Shown one piece after another: positions 1 to 9,808 of a stretch of 44,743 bases of DNA. Under the pieces are notes generated by a model, which was given only the letters and a program-made list of their open reading frames with translations, was not told the origin of the DNA and made no database searches. The translations under genes and the position numbers were made by a program. The stretch comes from Muribacter muris. Its GTDB lineage: Bacteria > Pseudomonadota > Gammaproteobacteria > Enterobacterales > Pasteurellaceae. The stretch lies in assembly GCF_001038205.1 (NCBI RefSeq), contig NZ_JWIZ01000048.1, positions 1-44,743 on the forward strand, in the 5' to 3' direction. Positions within the stretch are counted from its first letter, which is position 1; each line of letters begins with the position of its first letter.

Positions 1-41
1 ATTCCGTTAAAATGTCTATTTTTGTGCATTTGCTACATAAT
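1..41. repeat. Right end of MITE-like dispersed repeat (cut by window edge)
   Basis: These bases match the right end of the complete element at 10741-10906 with only a few differences, including the terminal stretch TTGTGCATTTGCTACATAAT at 22-41. The rest of this copy lies outside the window. It sits downstream of the broken oppA-like gene. Confidence 0.8.
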
Positions 42-60
42 ACCGCCAAAAACTCAACGT

Positions 61-87
61 AAAAGACCGCTTGCAAGCGGTCTTTTT
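61..87. terminator. Palindromic uptake-sequence pair acting as terminator
   Basis: Two uptake cores lie back to back (GACCGCTTG / CAAGCGGTC) and form a perfect 26-base palindrome flanked by A and T runs. That gives a strong hairpin with a U tract in both directions. It lies just after the stop of the oppA-like gene, so that gene probably is not followed by oppB in the same transcript. Confidence 0.75.
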
Positions 88-110
88 AGATGATTATGTT
101 GCAAAACCGA

Positions 111-1497
111 TTATTCGGTTAAGTAGAGATTGCGAATATAGTAATAATCCTGCGGATCGGTGGTGGTAAAGCCTTTGACATAAGGTTTCACCAAGCGTAC
201 ATTCACCGAGTTATATACCCAAAAAGGTTTTCCATTCCTGATTTTCCAACGAAACTTGCACCGCGCCGTTAGTATTCGCTTTCCACATTGAAATCACTGC
301 AATCGCAATTTTCTTGTGATTTTCAGATGTGTTATATAACAAGTTGAATTTTAACGGATTTTTCTTATCAAAGCCTGCCTCTTTAAGCAATTCAATCGCC
401 TGCTGATTACGTTCTGCTTGCGACAATTTGGCATAAGCGGGCGGCTGAATTTTCTCCCCTTCACCAATATAATTCGGTGTGTGAGTGTAGGTGGGCGTTT
501 GCCCCATTCCCAGCACTTTATCGGTAATAATGTCTCGTTGCAGTGCGAGGTTTAACGCTTTACGCACCCGTATATCATTAAACGGTGCTTTGGCATTATT
601 AAACGCATAGAAGTAGGTGGCAATGGTACGGGTGGTGTGGAGTTGATCGGCTAATTCTGCCTTGAGTTTGGGGTAAAGATCGGCAGGAATGCTGGTGCTT
701 GTCATATCCAAATCGTTGGCTCGGTAGCGCGCGACATCGGCATTGGCAGACGCAAGTGAAAGCAAGGTCGCTTTGTTGATCACCGTTTCTTTGTCGTTCC
801 AATAGTGAGTATTGCGCGTAAAGACCAATTTTTCGTTTAGCACTCGCTCGGCAAGCGTGTAAGCGCCATTGCCGACAAAATGCCCGACCTCAACCCATTT
901 ATCGCCAAATCTGTTCACGCTCGCTTTATGTATCGGCACAAGGGCGTGAGACACTAACATTGCAGGCAAATACGGCACGGGCAAGCTTAAATTGAGCTGT
1001 AAAGTGTGAGCGTCTAAGGCTTGAATACCCAGTTCGGTGGGAGATTTTTTACCGTTGATGATGTCGGTAGCGTGGTTGAGTTTGAGCTTTTCAAGGTAAC
1101 TCGCATAGGGTGAGGCAGTTTTAGGATCGGCTAACCGTTGCCACGCATACACAAAATCATCGGCAGAAAGCGGATCGCCGTTAGACCATTTTGCCTCTCT
1201 AAGTTTAAATGTCCACTGGGTAAAATCCTCGTTGCTGTGCCATTCTGTTGCCGTACCTGCTTGGATATTGCCCAATTGATTTCGAACCACTAGCCCTTCA
1301 AACAGTTGGCGGATAATCACCGCTTCGGGAATACCTTCCACTTTATGCGGATCGAGTGAGGCAGGTTCTGCGCCGTTGTTAATCACAATTTCCTGCTTGG
1401 CTCTCAGCTTAACCCCCTCAGGCACAACAGCAGCGGTGGCAGATTGCCCCGCGATAAGCAGAGTCAGTGTCGTCAGTAAAAATGTTGTCTTTTTCAT
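111..1497 (-). pseudogene. oppA: oppA-like oligopeptide-binding protein, broken by internal deletion and frameshift
   Basis: The intact part from 1497 encodes a signal peptide (MKKTTFLLTT.. ending near ATA-AV) and an OppA/SBP_bac_5 periplasmic binding protein, with the typical NNGAEPASLDPHK start and ENQEWKTF near residue 425. After that the frame hits a stop at about 211. In another frame, bases 111 to about 220 encode a good OppA C-terminus (FWVYNSVNVRLVKPYVKGF to NLYLTE, stop TAA at 111-113). OppA proteins have roughly 80 residues between these two parts; here they are absent. So the gene has lost about 240 bases at a CCTTTTTGGG junction and shifted frame. A 428-residue truncated protein may still be made, but it lacks part of the second lobe. 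The upstream sequence has a clear AGGAG. The gene is divergent from pcp and followed by a terminator and a repeat, not oppB, so it may be an orphan paralogue. A sequencing or assembly error cannot be excluded. Confidence 0.85.
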
Positions 1498-1576
1498 TCG
1501 TTCGCTCCTGTTAGTGTTATAATTTGTTCAATAAACTAGCACAAAAGTTAATTTAATGTAAACAGAAATGATGCCT

Positions 1577-2215
1577 ATGAAAAAAGTCCTTTTAACCGGC
1601 TTTGAGCCGTTTAACCACGAACCGATCAATCCCTCTTGGGAAGTAGCAAAAGTGGTCGCAGAACAGAGTGAGAATGTAGTGGCTGTACAACTGCCCTGCG
1701 CGTTTGACCGTGCTTTAACCGAACTGTTCGCCAACATTGAAGCTATTCAGCCCGATGTCGTGATCTGTATCGGGCAGGCAGGGGGTGTAGCGAATTTACA
1801 AATAGAGCGGGTAGCAATCAACTTAAATGATGCAACCATTCCCGATAACGCAGGGCAACAGCCGATTGATACGGCGGTTGTGCCGAATGCCCCGAACGCC
1901 TATTTTGCTACGCTTCCTTGCAAAGCGATTGTACAAGCGCTCAAAACCGCCGGCATACCTGCCGCATTATCGCTATCGGCAGGGAGCTATGTGTGCAACC
2001 ACACGATGTTCGGGCTATTGGATTATTTGGCGAAAAATGCCCCGAACTGCCGAGGCGGTTTTATCCATATTCCATTTTTATTGGAACAGGGGGTACGACA
2101 CCGAAACGCGCCGACAATGGCACTGGATACCTTAGTGCAAGGGATTCAAATCGCTATTCAAACAACGTTAACCAAAGAGACCGATCTCCACATAGCCGAC
2201 GGTGCGATTTACTGA
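1577..2215 (+). CDS. pcp: Pyroglutamyl-peptidase I (pyrrolidone-carboxylate peptidase)
   Basis: Cytosolic cysteine peptidase (family C15) that removes N-terminal pyroglutamate from peptides. Counting from the ATG at 1577, the catalytic triad is visible: Glu78 in the IERVAIN motif, Cys140 in SAGSYVCN and His164 in GGFIHIP. The 212-residue length is normal. ATGs at 1568 and 1571 are also in frame, but the family normally begins MK.VL.TGFEPF, which favours 1577. No strong Shine-Dalgarno is seen for any of them. Divergent from the oppA-like gene, convergent with proS. Confidence 0.93.
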   Translation: MKKVLLTGFEPFNHEPINPSWEVAKVVAEQSENVVAVQLPCAFDRALTELFANIEAIQPDVVICIGQAGGVANLQIERVAINLNDATIPDNAGQQPIDTAVVPNAPNAYFATLPCKAIVQALKTAGIPAALSLSAGSYVCNHTMFGLLDYLAKNAPNCRGGFIHIPFLLEQGVRHRNAPTMALDTLVQGIQIAIQTTLTKETDLHIADGAIY

Positions 2216-2233
2216 TTTACACAAAACCAAAAT

Positions 2234-2262
2234 AAAAAGACCGCTTGCAAGCGGTCTTTTTT
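2234..2262. terminator. Palindromic uptake-sequence pair between pcp and proS
   Basis: A second back-to-back uptake pair, almost identical to the one at 61-87, with A5 before and T6 after. It lies between the convergent stops of pcp and proS and can end both transcripts. Confidence 0.85.
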
Positions 2263-2279
2263 GAAGCATTTTTTGCAAA

Positions 2280-3995
2280 TTAAGCGTTGAGATGCCCTTT
2301 GATGAAATCAAGGATCTGATCTTTAGCGATCATCTGTTTTTCACCGTGGCGGCGGTTTTTGTACTCAATTTCGCCGTTGTCGAGGTTTTTCTCGCCGATG
2401 ACGATCATATGCGGCACGCCGATCAATTCCATATCGGCAAACATCACGCCCGGACGCTCTTTGCGATCGTCAAAAATCACCTCTACCCCTTGGGAGCGTA
2501 AAGTGCGGTACAGTTCCTCGGCAAACGCCTGCACTTTTTCTGATTTGTGCATATTCATCGGCACAATCGCGACCGTAAAGGGTGCAATTTCATCGGTCGG
2601 CCAAATAATGCCGCGTTCGTCGTAGTGCTGCTCAATTGCGGCAGCGATCACACGGGTTACGCCGATGCCGTAGCAGCCCATAATTAAGGTTTGCGGACGA
2701 CCGTCTTCGCCTTGTACAGTCGCATTCATCGCTTGGGAATATTTATCGCCGAGCTGGAAAATATGCCCGACTTCGATCCCCCGTTTGATTTGCAACGTAC
2801 CTTTGCCGTCCGGACTCGGATCGCCCTCGACCACATTGCGTAAATCCGCCACTTTTGGCAAGGCAACATCCCGTTCCCAGTTCACGTTGAAATAGTGTTT
2901 TCCGTCAATATTTGCGCCCGCACCAAAATCGCTCATTAAGGCTACGGAACGGTCAATAATCATCGGAATATTGAGATTTACCGGCCCGAGCGAACCAACG
3001 CCCGCCCCGATTTTTGCCTTAATCTCTGCTTCATCGGCAAAGGCAAACGGCTCGGCAACTTCCGCCAGTTTGGTGGCTTTGATTTCATTTAAGTCGTGAT
3101 CGCCACGCACGATTAACGCAACAAGCGGTTGGTTTTCGTCCGATCCTTTCACAATCAGGGTTTTAACCGTTTTTTCGATTGGCAAACTAAATTGTTCGAC
3201 CAATTCCGCAATGGTTTTTGCATTCGGCGTATCCACCAATTCCAGTGCTTTCGTAGGGGCTTGACGTTCTCCCACGGCAATTGCTTCGGCGAGTTCAATA
3301 TTCGCCGCATAGTTGGATTCGGTCGAGAATACCACGTCATCTTCACCGCTTTGGGCTAATACTTGGAACTCGTGCGAGGCACTGCCGCCGATCGAGCCGG
3401 TATCCGCTGCAACCGGGCGGAAATCCAACCCTAAGCGGCTGAAAATATTGCTGTAAGTTTGGTGCATTACGTCATAGGTTTCTTGCAACGATTCGCGGCT
3501 GGTGTGGAACGAGTACGCGTCTTTCATTAAAAACTCACGCCCGCGCATTACCCCGAAACGTGGACGTACTTCGTCACGGAATTTGGTTTGAATTTGGTAT
3601 AAATTGAGCGGCAATTGGCGGTATGAGCTGATTTCACGGCGGACTAAATCGGTAATCACCTCTTCGTGTGTCGGGCCAAGCACAAAGGCACGGTTGCCGC
3701 GGTCGTTAAACCGTAATAACTCGGGGCCGTAGTCGTCCCAACGTTGCGATTCCACCCATAAATCCGCCGGCTGTACCACCGGCATTTCCACTTCCAGCGC
3801 GCCGGATTTATCCATTTCTTCACGGATAATGTTTTCCACTTTTTTCAATACCCGCAAACCCGTCGGTAACCAGTTGTATAAACCGGAAGCGAGGGGGCGG
3901 ATCATTCCGGCACGCAGCATCAGTTGGTGGCTGACTACTTGGGCATCATTCGGGGTTTCTTTTAAGGTTGAGAATAAATATTGGCTTGTACGCAT
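2280..3995 (-). CDS. proS: Prolyl-tRNA synthetase
   Basis: Class II aminoacyl-tRNA synthetase that charges tRNA-Pro. The 571-residue length matches the bacterial type with the inserted editing domain (about 572 in E. coli). Visible parts: N-terminal catalytic half with [20 protein letters not shown] (motif 2 region), an inserted YbaK-like cis-editing domain at roughly residues 220-400, motif 3 in [17 protein letters not shown], and the C-terminal anticodon-binding domain. Starts at ATG 3995. Transcribed toward pcp and probably alone. Confidence 0.97.
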   Translation of the reverse strand: MRTSQYLFSTLKETPNDAQVVSHQLMLRAGMIRPLASGLYNWLPTGLRVLKKVENIIREEMDKSGALEVEMPVVQPADLWVESQRWDDYGPELLRFNDRGNRAFVLGPTHEEVITDLVRREISSYRQLPLNLYQIQTKFRDEVRPRFGVMRGREFLMKDAYSFHTSRESLQETYDVMHQTYSNIFSRLGLDFRPVAADTGSIGGSASHEFQVLAQSGEDDVVFSTESNYAANIELAEAIAVGERQAPTKALELVDTPNAKTIAELVEQFSLPIEKTVKTLIVKGSDENQPLVALIVRGDHDLNEIKATKLAEVAEPFAFADEAEIKAKIGAGVGSLGPVNLNIPMIIDRSVALMSDFGAGANIDGKHYFNVNWERDVALPKVADLRNVVEGDPSPDGKGTLQIKRGIEVGHIFQLGDKYSQAMNATVQGEDGRPQTLIMGCYGIGVTRVIAAAIEQHYDERGIIWPTDEIAPFTVAIVPMNMHKSEKVQAFAEELYRTLRSQGVEVIFDDRKERPGVMFADMELIGVPHMIVIGEKNLDNGEIEYKNRRHGEKQMIAKDQILDFIKGHLNA

Positions 3996-4363
3996 TGTGT
4001 GTCCTGTTTCATCAAATTAAAAATGCCGTATAAATTCGGAAAATCGGCTTATTCTAAAACAAAATGAGCGAGGATCGGCAAACAATTTTCGCATTTGCAA
4101 AAAATTTGCCGCATCTGACCGCTTGTATCGGGAAATCAAGCCAAAATTGGCGTTCGATCAAAAATCCCCTATGGATAATTTGCCGTCTTCTGTGGTAGAA
4201 TGCGGTCGCTTTTTCGCTCCGCTGCTGAGCAAAACGATTTAGTTCAGGTGTGGGGAAAAGCGTAATCTGGTTTGACTTCTGCCAAAAGAGGTTGAATTTA
4301 GAGGAATTTTCTTTACACTGTTTAACTCTCGCATTTAGGCGAATTTTACATAGGAAACACAAA
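3996..4363. other. proS-acpP intergenic region
   Basis: This 368-base gap holds the divergent starts of proS and acpP, one uptake core in minus orientation (ACCGCTTGT, 4118-4126) with an extended A/T-rich tail, and the acpP promoter listed separately. I see no convincing extra gene. Confidence 0.6.
4292..4319 (+). promoter_or_regulatory. Candidate acpP promoter
   Basis: A -35-like TTGAAT (4292-4297) and a -10-like TACACT (4314-4319) lie 16 bases apart, about 45 bases before the acpP ATG. The sequence just after the -10 (TTTAACTCTC) also occurs after a matching TACACT near 44529. Confidence 0.5.
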
Positions 4364-4594
4364 ATGAGCATTGAAGAACGCGTAAAAAAAATCATCGTTG
4401 ATCAATTAGGTGCTAAAGCGGAAGATGTGAAACCTGAAGCTTCATTCATTGAAGATTTAGGCGCAGATTCACTTGACACTGTTGAGCTTGTGATGGCTTT
4501 AGAAGAAGAATTCGATATCGAAATTCCTGATGAAGAAGCAGAAAAAATCACAACCGTTCAATCTGCGATTGACTACGTACAAAACAATCAATAA
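4364..4594 (+). CDS. acpP: Acyl carrier protein
   Basis: 76-residue acidic carrier protein that holds growing fatty acids as thioesters on a 4'-phosphopantetheine arm. The attachment serine is Ser36 in [18 protein letters not shown], followed by helix II, so this is a canonical type II FAS ACP. Start ATG 4364 is preceded by AGGAAA. In many gammaproteobacteria acpP sits between fabG and fabF; here it stands alone, with its own promoter and terminator. Confidence 0.97.
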   Translation: MSIEERVKKIIVDQLGAKAEDVKPEASFIEDLGADSLDTVELVMALEEEFDIEIPDEEAEKITTVQSAIDYVQNNQ

Positions 4595-4609
4595 TTTATG
4601 CGTAAATTT

Positions 4610-4634
4610 GAGGTGGCAATAGCCACCTTTTTTA
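4610..4634 (+). terminator. acpP rho-independent terminator
   Basis: Stem AGGTGGC / GCCACCT with an AATA loop (4611-4628), followed by a run of T, starting 16 bases after the acpP stop. Confidence 0.88.
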
Positions 4635-4674
4635 TTGCCTGCTATTTTCGCTTTTCTTTCCGATCTTTTCCCGC

Positions 4675-4736
4675 TATAATCCGCAACAAATTTTCGAAAC
4701 GAAAGATAAATCATCAATAAATATGTCGAAACGAAA
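4675..4736 (+). promoter_or_regulatory. Promoter and candidate operator of the DeoR-family gene
   Basis: A perfect -10 TATAAT lies at 4675-4680. The 11-base word TCGAAACGAAA occurs twice as a direct repeat, at 4694-4704 (just after the likely transcription start) and at 4726-4736 (codons 2-5 of the gene), exactly 32 bases apart. DeoR-family repressors often bind repeated CGAAA/TTTCG-type words, so this is a plausible autoregulatory site. The operator role is inference. Confidence 0.5.
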
Positions 4737-5505
4737 CACACAACAGCGCCGCCAATTCATTGCTAATTTAGTGCAGTCTGAAGGCGAAGTGAGTGTGGAG
4801 CACTTATCCAACCTGTTTGAAACCTCTGAAGTAACGATCCGCAAAGATTTAACCGCCCTAGAAGAAAGCGGTTTTTTACTGCGTCGTTACGGCGGTGCTA
4901 TCAAAATGCCGTCCGAGTTGAATGATGAAACGCAAGAAAAACTTTCGAAACAAAAGTTAGCCATCGCTCAAACAGCGCTCCGACAGATACGGGATCACAA
5001 CCGTATCATCATTGACAGCGGCAGCACAACGGGGGCATTAGTCAAACTGCTCGATCAAACCGGATTGGTGGTGATGACTAACTCCCTCGCCCTCGCCAAT
5101 GAATTGACCGCTTTGGAGTGCGAACCGACCGTGTTGATGACCGGCGGCACTTGGGACGCCCGCTCCGAATCCTTTCAGGGCAAAGTCGCAGAAAAAGTGT
5201 TGCGTTCTTACGATTTCGATCAACTGTTTATCGGCGCAGACAGCCTCGATCTCGCACGGGGTACAACTACCTTTAACGAGTTAGTCGGGCTAAGTCAAGT
5301 AATGGCGGACGTTTCCCGTGAGGTGATCGTGTTGATCGAATCCCAAAAAATCGGGCGAAAAATGCCCAATATCGAACTTGAATGGCAACAAATCGACAAA
5401 CTGATTACCGATGATGAGTTGTCTGACGAAGTGAAATCCTGTCTCGAACAGCAAGGGGTGAAGGTGATTATCGCAAAAAACAGCGAAAATCCGCCCGCTT
5501 GTTAA
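4723..5505 (+). CDS. DeoR/GlpR-family transcriptional regulator upstream of glmS
   Basis: 260 residues with an N-terminal winged HTH of the DeoR type (about residues 6-60, including VSVEHLSNLFETSEVTIRKDLTALEESG) and a C-terminal sugar-phosphate sensor domain (IIIDSGSTTGAL near 98-106, then FIGADSLDLARGTTTFNE). Such repressors are usually released by a phosphorylated sugar. It ends 31 bases before glmS on the same strand with no terminator between. DeoR-family genes occur next to glmS in other gammaproteobacteria such as Vibrio. A role in sensing an amino-sugar phosphate and setting GlmS supply is likely but unproven. Confidence 0.88.
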   Translation: MSKRNTQQRRQFIANLVQSEGEVSVEHLSNLFETSEVTIRKDLTALEESGFLLRRYGGAIKMPSELNDETQEKLSKQKLAIAQTALRQIRDHNRIIIDSGSTTGALVKLLDQTGLVVMTNSLALANELTALECEPTVLMTGGTWDARSESFQGKVAEKVLRSYDFDQLFIGADSLDLARGTTTFNELVGLSQVMADVSREVIVLIESQKIGRKMPNIELEWQQIDKLITDDELSDEVKSCLEQQGVKVIIAKNSENPPAC

Positions 5506-5536
5506 TCTATTTTAATTTTATAAAGGAAAAGCAATT

Positions 5537-7369
5537 ATGTGTGGAATTGTCGGCGCAGTCGCGCAACGTGATGTCGCAGAAATTTTAGTGGACGGTTTAC
5601 ACCGTTTAGAATATCGGGGTTACGACTCCGCAGGGGTGGCGGTGCTGAATGCCGACCACGAACTGCAAATTGTCCGCCGAGTCGGCAAGGTAAAAGCCTT
5701 AGACGATGCCCTAGCACAATCGCCGATTTTAGGCGGGACGGGTATTGCCCACACCCGCTGGGCGACCCACGGCGAGCCGTCCGAAACCAATGCTCACCCG
5801 CACCGTTCCGGCAACATTGCGGTGGTACACAACGGTATCATCGAAAACTATGAGGAATTGCGAGAAACCCTGCAACAACGGGGCTACGTTTTCCAATCCC
5901 AAACCGATACGGAAGTGATTGCGCATTTAGTCGAATGGGAACTCCGTTCTGCCGATACGCTATTGGAAGCAGTACAAAAAACCGTTGTACAACTGCGTGG
6001 TGCTTACGGTACGGTGGTAATGAACCAAAACGAGCCGGAACATTTGGTGGTGGCTCGCTCCGGCAGCCCGTTAGTGATCGGCTTGGGAATGGGCGAAAAC
6101 TTCCTCGCCTCCGACCCGCTGGCACTGCTTAGCGTTACCCGCCGTTTCATCTACCTTGAAGAAGGCGATGTGGCTGAAATCAGCCGCCGCAGTGTCGAGA
6201 TTTACGATCAAAATGGCAGTAAAGTCGAACGAGCTATCCACGAGGGTAACTTTGAAGCCGATGCGGCGGATAAAGGCCCATACCGCCACTATATGCAAAA
6301 AGAGATTTTTGAGCAGCCGGTGGCGATCCGCAATACCCTTGAAGGTCGTATTCACAATGACAAAGTAGTGATTGATGCTATCGGCAAAGACGCAGAGGCT
6401 ATCCTAAAACGCGTTGAGCATATTCAAATTGTGGCGTGCGGTACGTCTTATAATGCGGGTATGGTTGCACGTTATTGGTTTGAGTCGATTGCAGGGGTAA
6501 GCTGCGATGTGGAAATAGCCTCCGAGTTCCGTTATCGCAAATTTGTTACCCGCCCGAACAGCTTATTGATCACACTTTCTCAATCCGGCGAAACGGCAGA
6601 TACCTTGGCGGCATTACGTTTAGCGAAAGAGTCGGGCTATATGTCGGCAATGACAATTTGTAACGTGGCAAGCTCGTCCCTTGTACGCGAATCGGATTTC
6701 GCTTTTATGACAAAAGCGGGCGTCGAAATCGGCGTAGCATCAACTAAAGCGTTCACCACCCAATTAACCTGTTTATTGTTGTTAAACGTAGCGCTTGGTC
6801 GCTTAAAAGGCACAGTCAGTGAAGCGCAGGAACAGCATATTGTTCAAGTCTTACAACGCCTGCCAACACAAATTGAAAGTGCATTAGTATTTGATAAAGC
6901 GATCGAAAAACTGTCCGAAGATTTTGCGGACAAGCACCACACACTGTTCCTCGGACGTGGTGAGTTTTACCCAATCGCGATGGAATCGGCATTAAAGCTC
7001 AAAGAGATTTCCTATATTCACGCCGAAGCCTATGCCGCCGGTGAATTAAAACACGGCCCGCTTGCGCTGATTGACAGCGATATGCCAGTGATTGTCGTTG
7101 CGCCGGAAAATGATCTGTTGGAAAAAGTGAAATCGAATATTGAAGAGGTGCGGGCAAGAGGCGGGCAGCTTTATGTGTTCGCCGATCACGATGCCGGCTT
7201 TAGCGAAAGCGAAGGCTTTAAGACGGTGGTCTGCCCGAAAGTGGACGAAGTTACCGCCCCGATTTTCTACACCGTGCCGTTACAGTTACTCTCTTACCAT
7301 ATCGCCCTGATTAAAGGCACTGATGTGGATCAACCGAGAAACTTAGCCAAAGCAGTTACGGTAGAATAA
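5537..7369 (+). CDS. glmS: Glutamine--fructose-6-phosphate aminotransferase (isomerizing)
   Basis: Makes glucosamine-6-phosphate from fructose-6-phosphate and glutamine, the entry step to UDP-GlcNAc for peptidoglycan and LPS. It also supplies the UDP-GlcNAc that neuC in this window converts toward sialic acid. 610 residues. The N-terminal class II glutaminase begins MCGIVGAV, with Cys2 as nucleophile after Met removal. Two SIS sugar-isomerase domains follow ([41 protein letters not shown]). The C-terminus [13 protein letters not shown] is typical. AAAGGAAA precedes the ATG. Likely cotranscribed with the DeoR gene. Confidence 0.97.
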   Translation: MCGIVGAVAQRDVAEILVDGLHRLEYRGYDSAGVAVLNADHELQIVRRVGKVKALDDALAQSPILGGTGIAHTRWATHGEPSETNAHPHRSGNIAVVHNGIIENYEELRETLQQRGYVFQSQTDTEVIAHLVEWELRSADTLLEAVQKTVVQLRGAYGTVVMNQNEPEHLVVARSGSPLVIGLGMGENFLASDPLALLSVTRRFIYLEEGDVAEISRRSVEIYDQNGSKVERAIHEGNFEADAADKGPYRHYMQKEIFEQPVAIRNTLEGRIHNDKVVIDAIGKDAEAILKRVEHIQIVACGTSYNAGMVARYWFESIAGVSCDVEIASEFRYRKFVTRPNSLLITLSQSGETADTLAALRLAKESGYMSAMTICNVASSSLVRESDFAFMTKAGVEIGVASTKAFTTQLTCLLLLNVALGRLKGTVSEAQEQHIVQVLQRLPTQIESALVFDKAIEKLSEDFADKHHTLFLGRGEFYPIAMESALKLKEISYIHAEAYAAGELKHGPLALIDSDMPVIVVAPENDLLEKVKSNIEEVRARGGQLYVFADHDAGFSESEGFKTVVCPKVDEVTAPIFYTVPLQLLSYHIALIKGTDVDQPRNLAKAVTVE

Positions 7370-7380
7370 TTTCAACACGA

Positions 7381-7410
7381 AAAAGGGGACGAGACCGCCC
7401 CCTTTGTTTT
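7381..7410 (+). terminator. glmS terminator
   Basis: Stem AAAGGGG / CCCCCTTT with a short loop (7381-7405), then TTTT, right after the glmS stop. It also lies just beyond the end of the convergent DUF805 gene. Confidence 0.7.
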
Positions 7411-7417
7411 GACTATT

Positions 7418-7936
7418 TTATGCCACTAATTGAGTTGGCGGTGATGTTTCATCTGGCGTATCCGAATCATATTTCGGGCTTTTACCATATTTATTTGTGT
7501 GTGGTTGCCCGTCTTTAAAAATAAGCCATAAGCTAAAAATGAGATAAACAGCAATCATAATAAAATAGAAAATACCAAATATAATTAGACCGCTTGAATC
7601 TCCAGAACCTTCAAAATTGGCAAATAGAATGATCAGGGAAATAATCAAGCCTAATAGAAATGGAGAAAGTTGCCACCAACCTGAATAGCCTAAATCGTGC
7701 AAACGGCGTGTGGTAACACTGATATTTGCAATAAATAGTATTAAGGTGAAGAGACCAAAAATAGTGCTAAGCACCAGACTTATACCTTCTAGGTTTAAGT
7801 ATTTACTAGCTTCTTGAATAATACCTAAAGCCAGTTGTATCAAGAAATTTATCAAAATAAACCACCCATACTCTCTACGTCTAGCACGGTCTTTGAAATT
7901 AAAACTGTTTTTCAGGGCATAAATAAACCAATTCAT
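7418..7936 (-). CDS. DUF805 family inner-membrane protein
   Basis: 172 residues from the ATG at 7936, preceded by AAAAGGAGAGAAAA. An upstream TTG at 8002 is in frame but would run the coding region across an uptake sequence, so 7936 is preferred. The start MNWFIYALKNSFNFKDRARRREYGWF and the RRLHDLGYSGWW signature after the second membrane span are hallmarks of DUF805 (YhaH/YhaI type). About four membrane segments are visible. Function unknown in the family. Convergent with glmS. Confidence 0.88.
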   Translation of the reverse strand: MNWFIYALKNSFNFKDRARRREYGWFILINFLIQLALGIIQEASKYLNLEGISLVLSTIFGLFTLILFIANISVTTRRLHDLGYSGWWQLSPFLLGLIISLIILFANFEGSGDSSGLIIFGIFYFIMIAVYLIFSLWLIFKDGQPHTNKYGKSPKYDSDTPDETSPPTQLVA

Positions 7937-8069
7937 TTTTCTCTCCTTTTGCAAGCGGTCAGTTGAAGTGAAAAGTGTGCAAAGTGTAGCATAATTCGCC
8001 AATCTTGGTTGTTATCTTTGCACAGATCGGGGAAAATAGTCGCCATTTTTCAAAGATAAAGAGAATAGA

Positions 8070-9659
8070 ATGTCTTTAAACGATTACCCACAACAAGTGA
8101 ATAAAAGACGCACCTTTGCGATTATTTCTCACCCCGATGCCGGTAAAACCACCATTACCGAAAAAGTCTTGCTCTACGGCAATGCCATTCAAAAAGCCGG
8201 TTCGGTCAAAGGCAAGGGTTCAACCGCTCACGCTAAATCTGACTGGATGGAAATGGAAAAACAACGGGGAATTTCCATTACCACCTCCGTGATGCAATTC
8301 CCCTATAACGATTGCCTTGTAAATCTGTTGGACACACCGGGGCACGAAGACTTTTCGGAAGATACCTACCGCACCCTCACCGCCGTCGATAGCTGCCTAA
8401 TGGTGATTGACTCGGCAAAAGGGGTTGAAGAGCGCACGATTAAATTGATGGAAGTTACCCGCCTGCGTGATACCCCGATTTTAACCTTTATGAACAAGCT
8501 CGACCGTGATATTCGTGATCCGATGGAATTATTGGACGAAGTGGAAAGCGTGCTGAAGATCCGCTGTGCGCCAATCACTTGGCCTATCGGCTGCGGCAAA
8601 TTGTTCAAAGGCGTTTACCACCTTGCCAAAGACGAAACCTATCTTTACCAAAGCGGGCAGGGGCATACAATTCAAGATGTCCGCATTGTCAAAGGGTTAA
8701 ACAGTGCCGAGCTTGATGATGCGGTCGGCAGCGATCTTGCCCAGCAACTGCGTGATGAACTGGAATTAGTGCAAGGGGCGAGCAATGAATTTGAGTTGGA
8801 CGCATTCTTAAAAGGCGAACTCACGCCGGTCTTCTTCGGCACGGCGCTTGGCAATTTCGGGGTAGATCATTTCCTAGACGGTTTAACGGCGTGGTCGCCT
8901 GCCCCGCAAGACCGCCAAGCCGATGTGCGTAGCGTAGCCGCCAGCGAAGAAAAATTCAGCGGCTTTGTGTTCAAAATTCAAGCCAATATGGATCCGAAAC
9001 ATCGGGATCGGGTGGCGTTTATGCGTGTCGTTTCGGGCAAATATGAAAAGGGAATGAAGCTCAAACACGTTCGGATCGGCAAAGAGGTGGTCATTTCCGA
9101 TGCACTCACCTTTATGGCGGGCGACCGTGCTCACGCCGAAGAAGCCTACGCCGGCGATATTATCGGCTTACACAATCACGGCACGATCCAAATCGGCGAT
9201 ACCTTCACGCAAGGCGAGAACCTTAAATTTACCGGTATTCCCAACTTTGCGCCGGAGCTATTCCGCCGCATTCGCCTAAAAGATCCACTCAAACAGAAAC
9301 AACTGCTAAAAGGATTGGTACAGCTTTCTGAAGAAGGGGCGGTGCAAGTGTTCCGCCCGTTAATTAACAACGATTTAATCGTGGGCGCGGTTGGGGTGTT
9401 ACAGTTTGATGTGGTCGTGTCCCGCTTAAAAACCGAGTACAACGTAGAGGCGATTTACGAAACGGTAAATGTGGCAACTGCCCGCTGGGTTGAGTGCAAT
9501 GATGCGAAAAAATTTGAGGAATTTAAACGCAAAAACGAACAGAATTTAGCCTTAGACGGTGGCGATAACCTCACCTATATTGCGCCGACAATGGTTAATC
9601 TCAACCTTGCCCAAGAGCGTTATCCGGACGTTACCTTCTTTAAAACACGGGAACACTAA
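8070..9659 (+). CDS. prfC: Peptide chain release factor 3 (RF3)
   Basis: Translational GTPase that removes RF1/RF2 from the ribosome after termination. 529 residues, the same as E. coli PrfC. GTPase motifs: G1 in [13 protein letters not shown] (about residues 20-32), G3 in [15 protein letters not shown]4 in [12 protein letters not shown]3-type domains II and III follow. ATG 8070 is preceded by AAAGAGAA. Probably transcribed alone. Confidence 0.97.
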   Translation: MSLNDYPQQVNKRRTFAIISHPDAGKTTITEKVLLYGNAIQKAGSVKGKGSTAHAKSDWMEMEKQRGISITTSVMQFPYNDCLVNLLDTPGHEDFSEDTYRTLTAVDSCLMVIDSAKGVEERTIKLMEVTRLRDTPILTFMNKLDRDIRDPMELLDEVESVLKIRCAPITWPIGCGKLFKGVYHLAKDETYLYQSGQGHTIQDVRIVKGLNSAELDDAVGSDLAQQLRDELELVQGASNEFELDAFLKGELTPVFFGTALGNFGVDHFLDGLTAWSPAPQDRQADVRSVAASEEKFSGFVFKIQANMDPKHRDRVAFMRVVSGKYEKGMKLKHVRIGKEVVISDALTFMAGDRAHAEEAYAGDIIGLHNHGTIQIGDTFTQGENLKFTGIPNFAPELFRRIRLKDPLKQKQLLKGLVQLSEEGAVQVFRPLINNDLIVGAVGVLQFDVVVSRLKTEYNVEAIYETVNVATARWVECNDAKKFEEFKRKNEQNLALDGGDNLTYIAPTMVNLNLAQERYPDVTFFKTREH

Positions 9660-9662
9660 TAC

Positions 9663-9787
9663 GCAAGCGGTCAGTTTTCACAGAAAATTTGCAAAAACAC
9701 GAATATAAATGTTGATACATTGCAGGGAGGCAGAACGCGCGTCCGCAGACCATCACTGCAAATTTTCCCCTTAAACCGACCGCTTGT
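9663..9787. repeat. Inverted pair of extended uptake sequences around a GC-rich core
   Basis: Two full-length uptake sequences face each other in the prfC-rlmB gap: GCAAGCGGTCAGTTTT..AAAATTTGCA from 9663, and the reverse version ending GACCGCTTGTC at 9787. Their arms are complementary over about 30 bases. Between them is a GC-rich stretch (9721-9760) bounded by TTGCAG / CTGCAA and containing ACGCGCGT. It could form a large hairpin. No reading frame of note. Confidence 0.6.
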
Positions 9788-9808
9788 CAGACAAAATAAG
9801 GAACACAA

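Noticed and set aside
4054-4395. 113-residue minus-strand frame upstream of acpP
   Set aside because: It covers the acpP promoter and an uptake sequence, has no family motif and no good ribosome-binding site; a chance frame.
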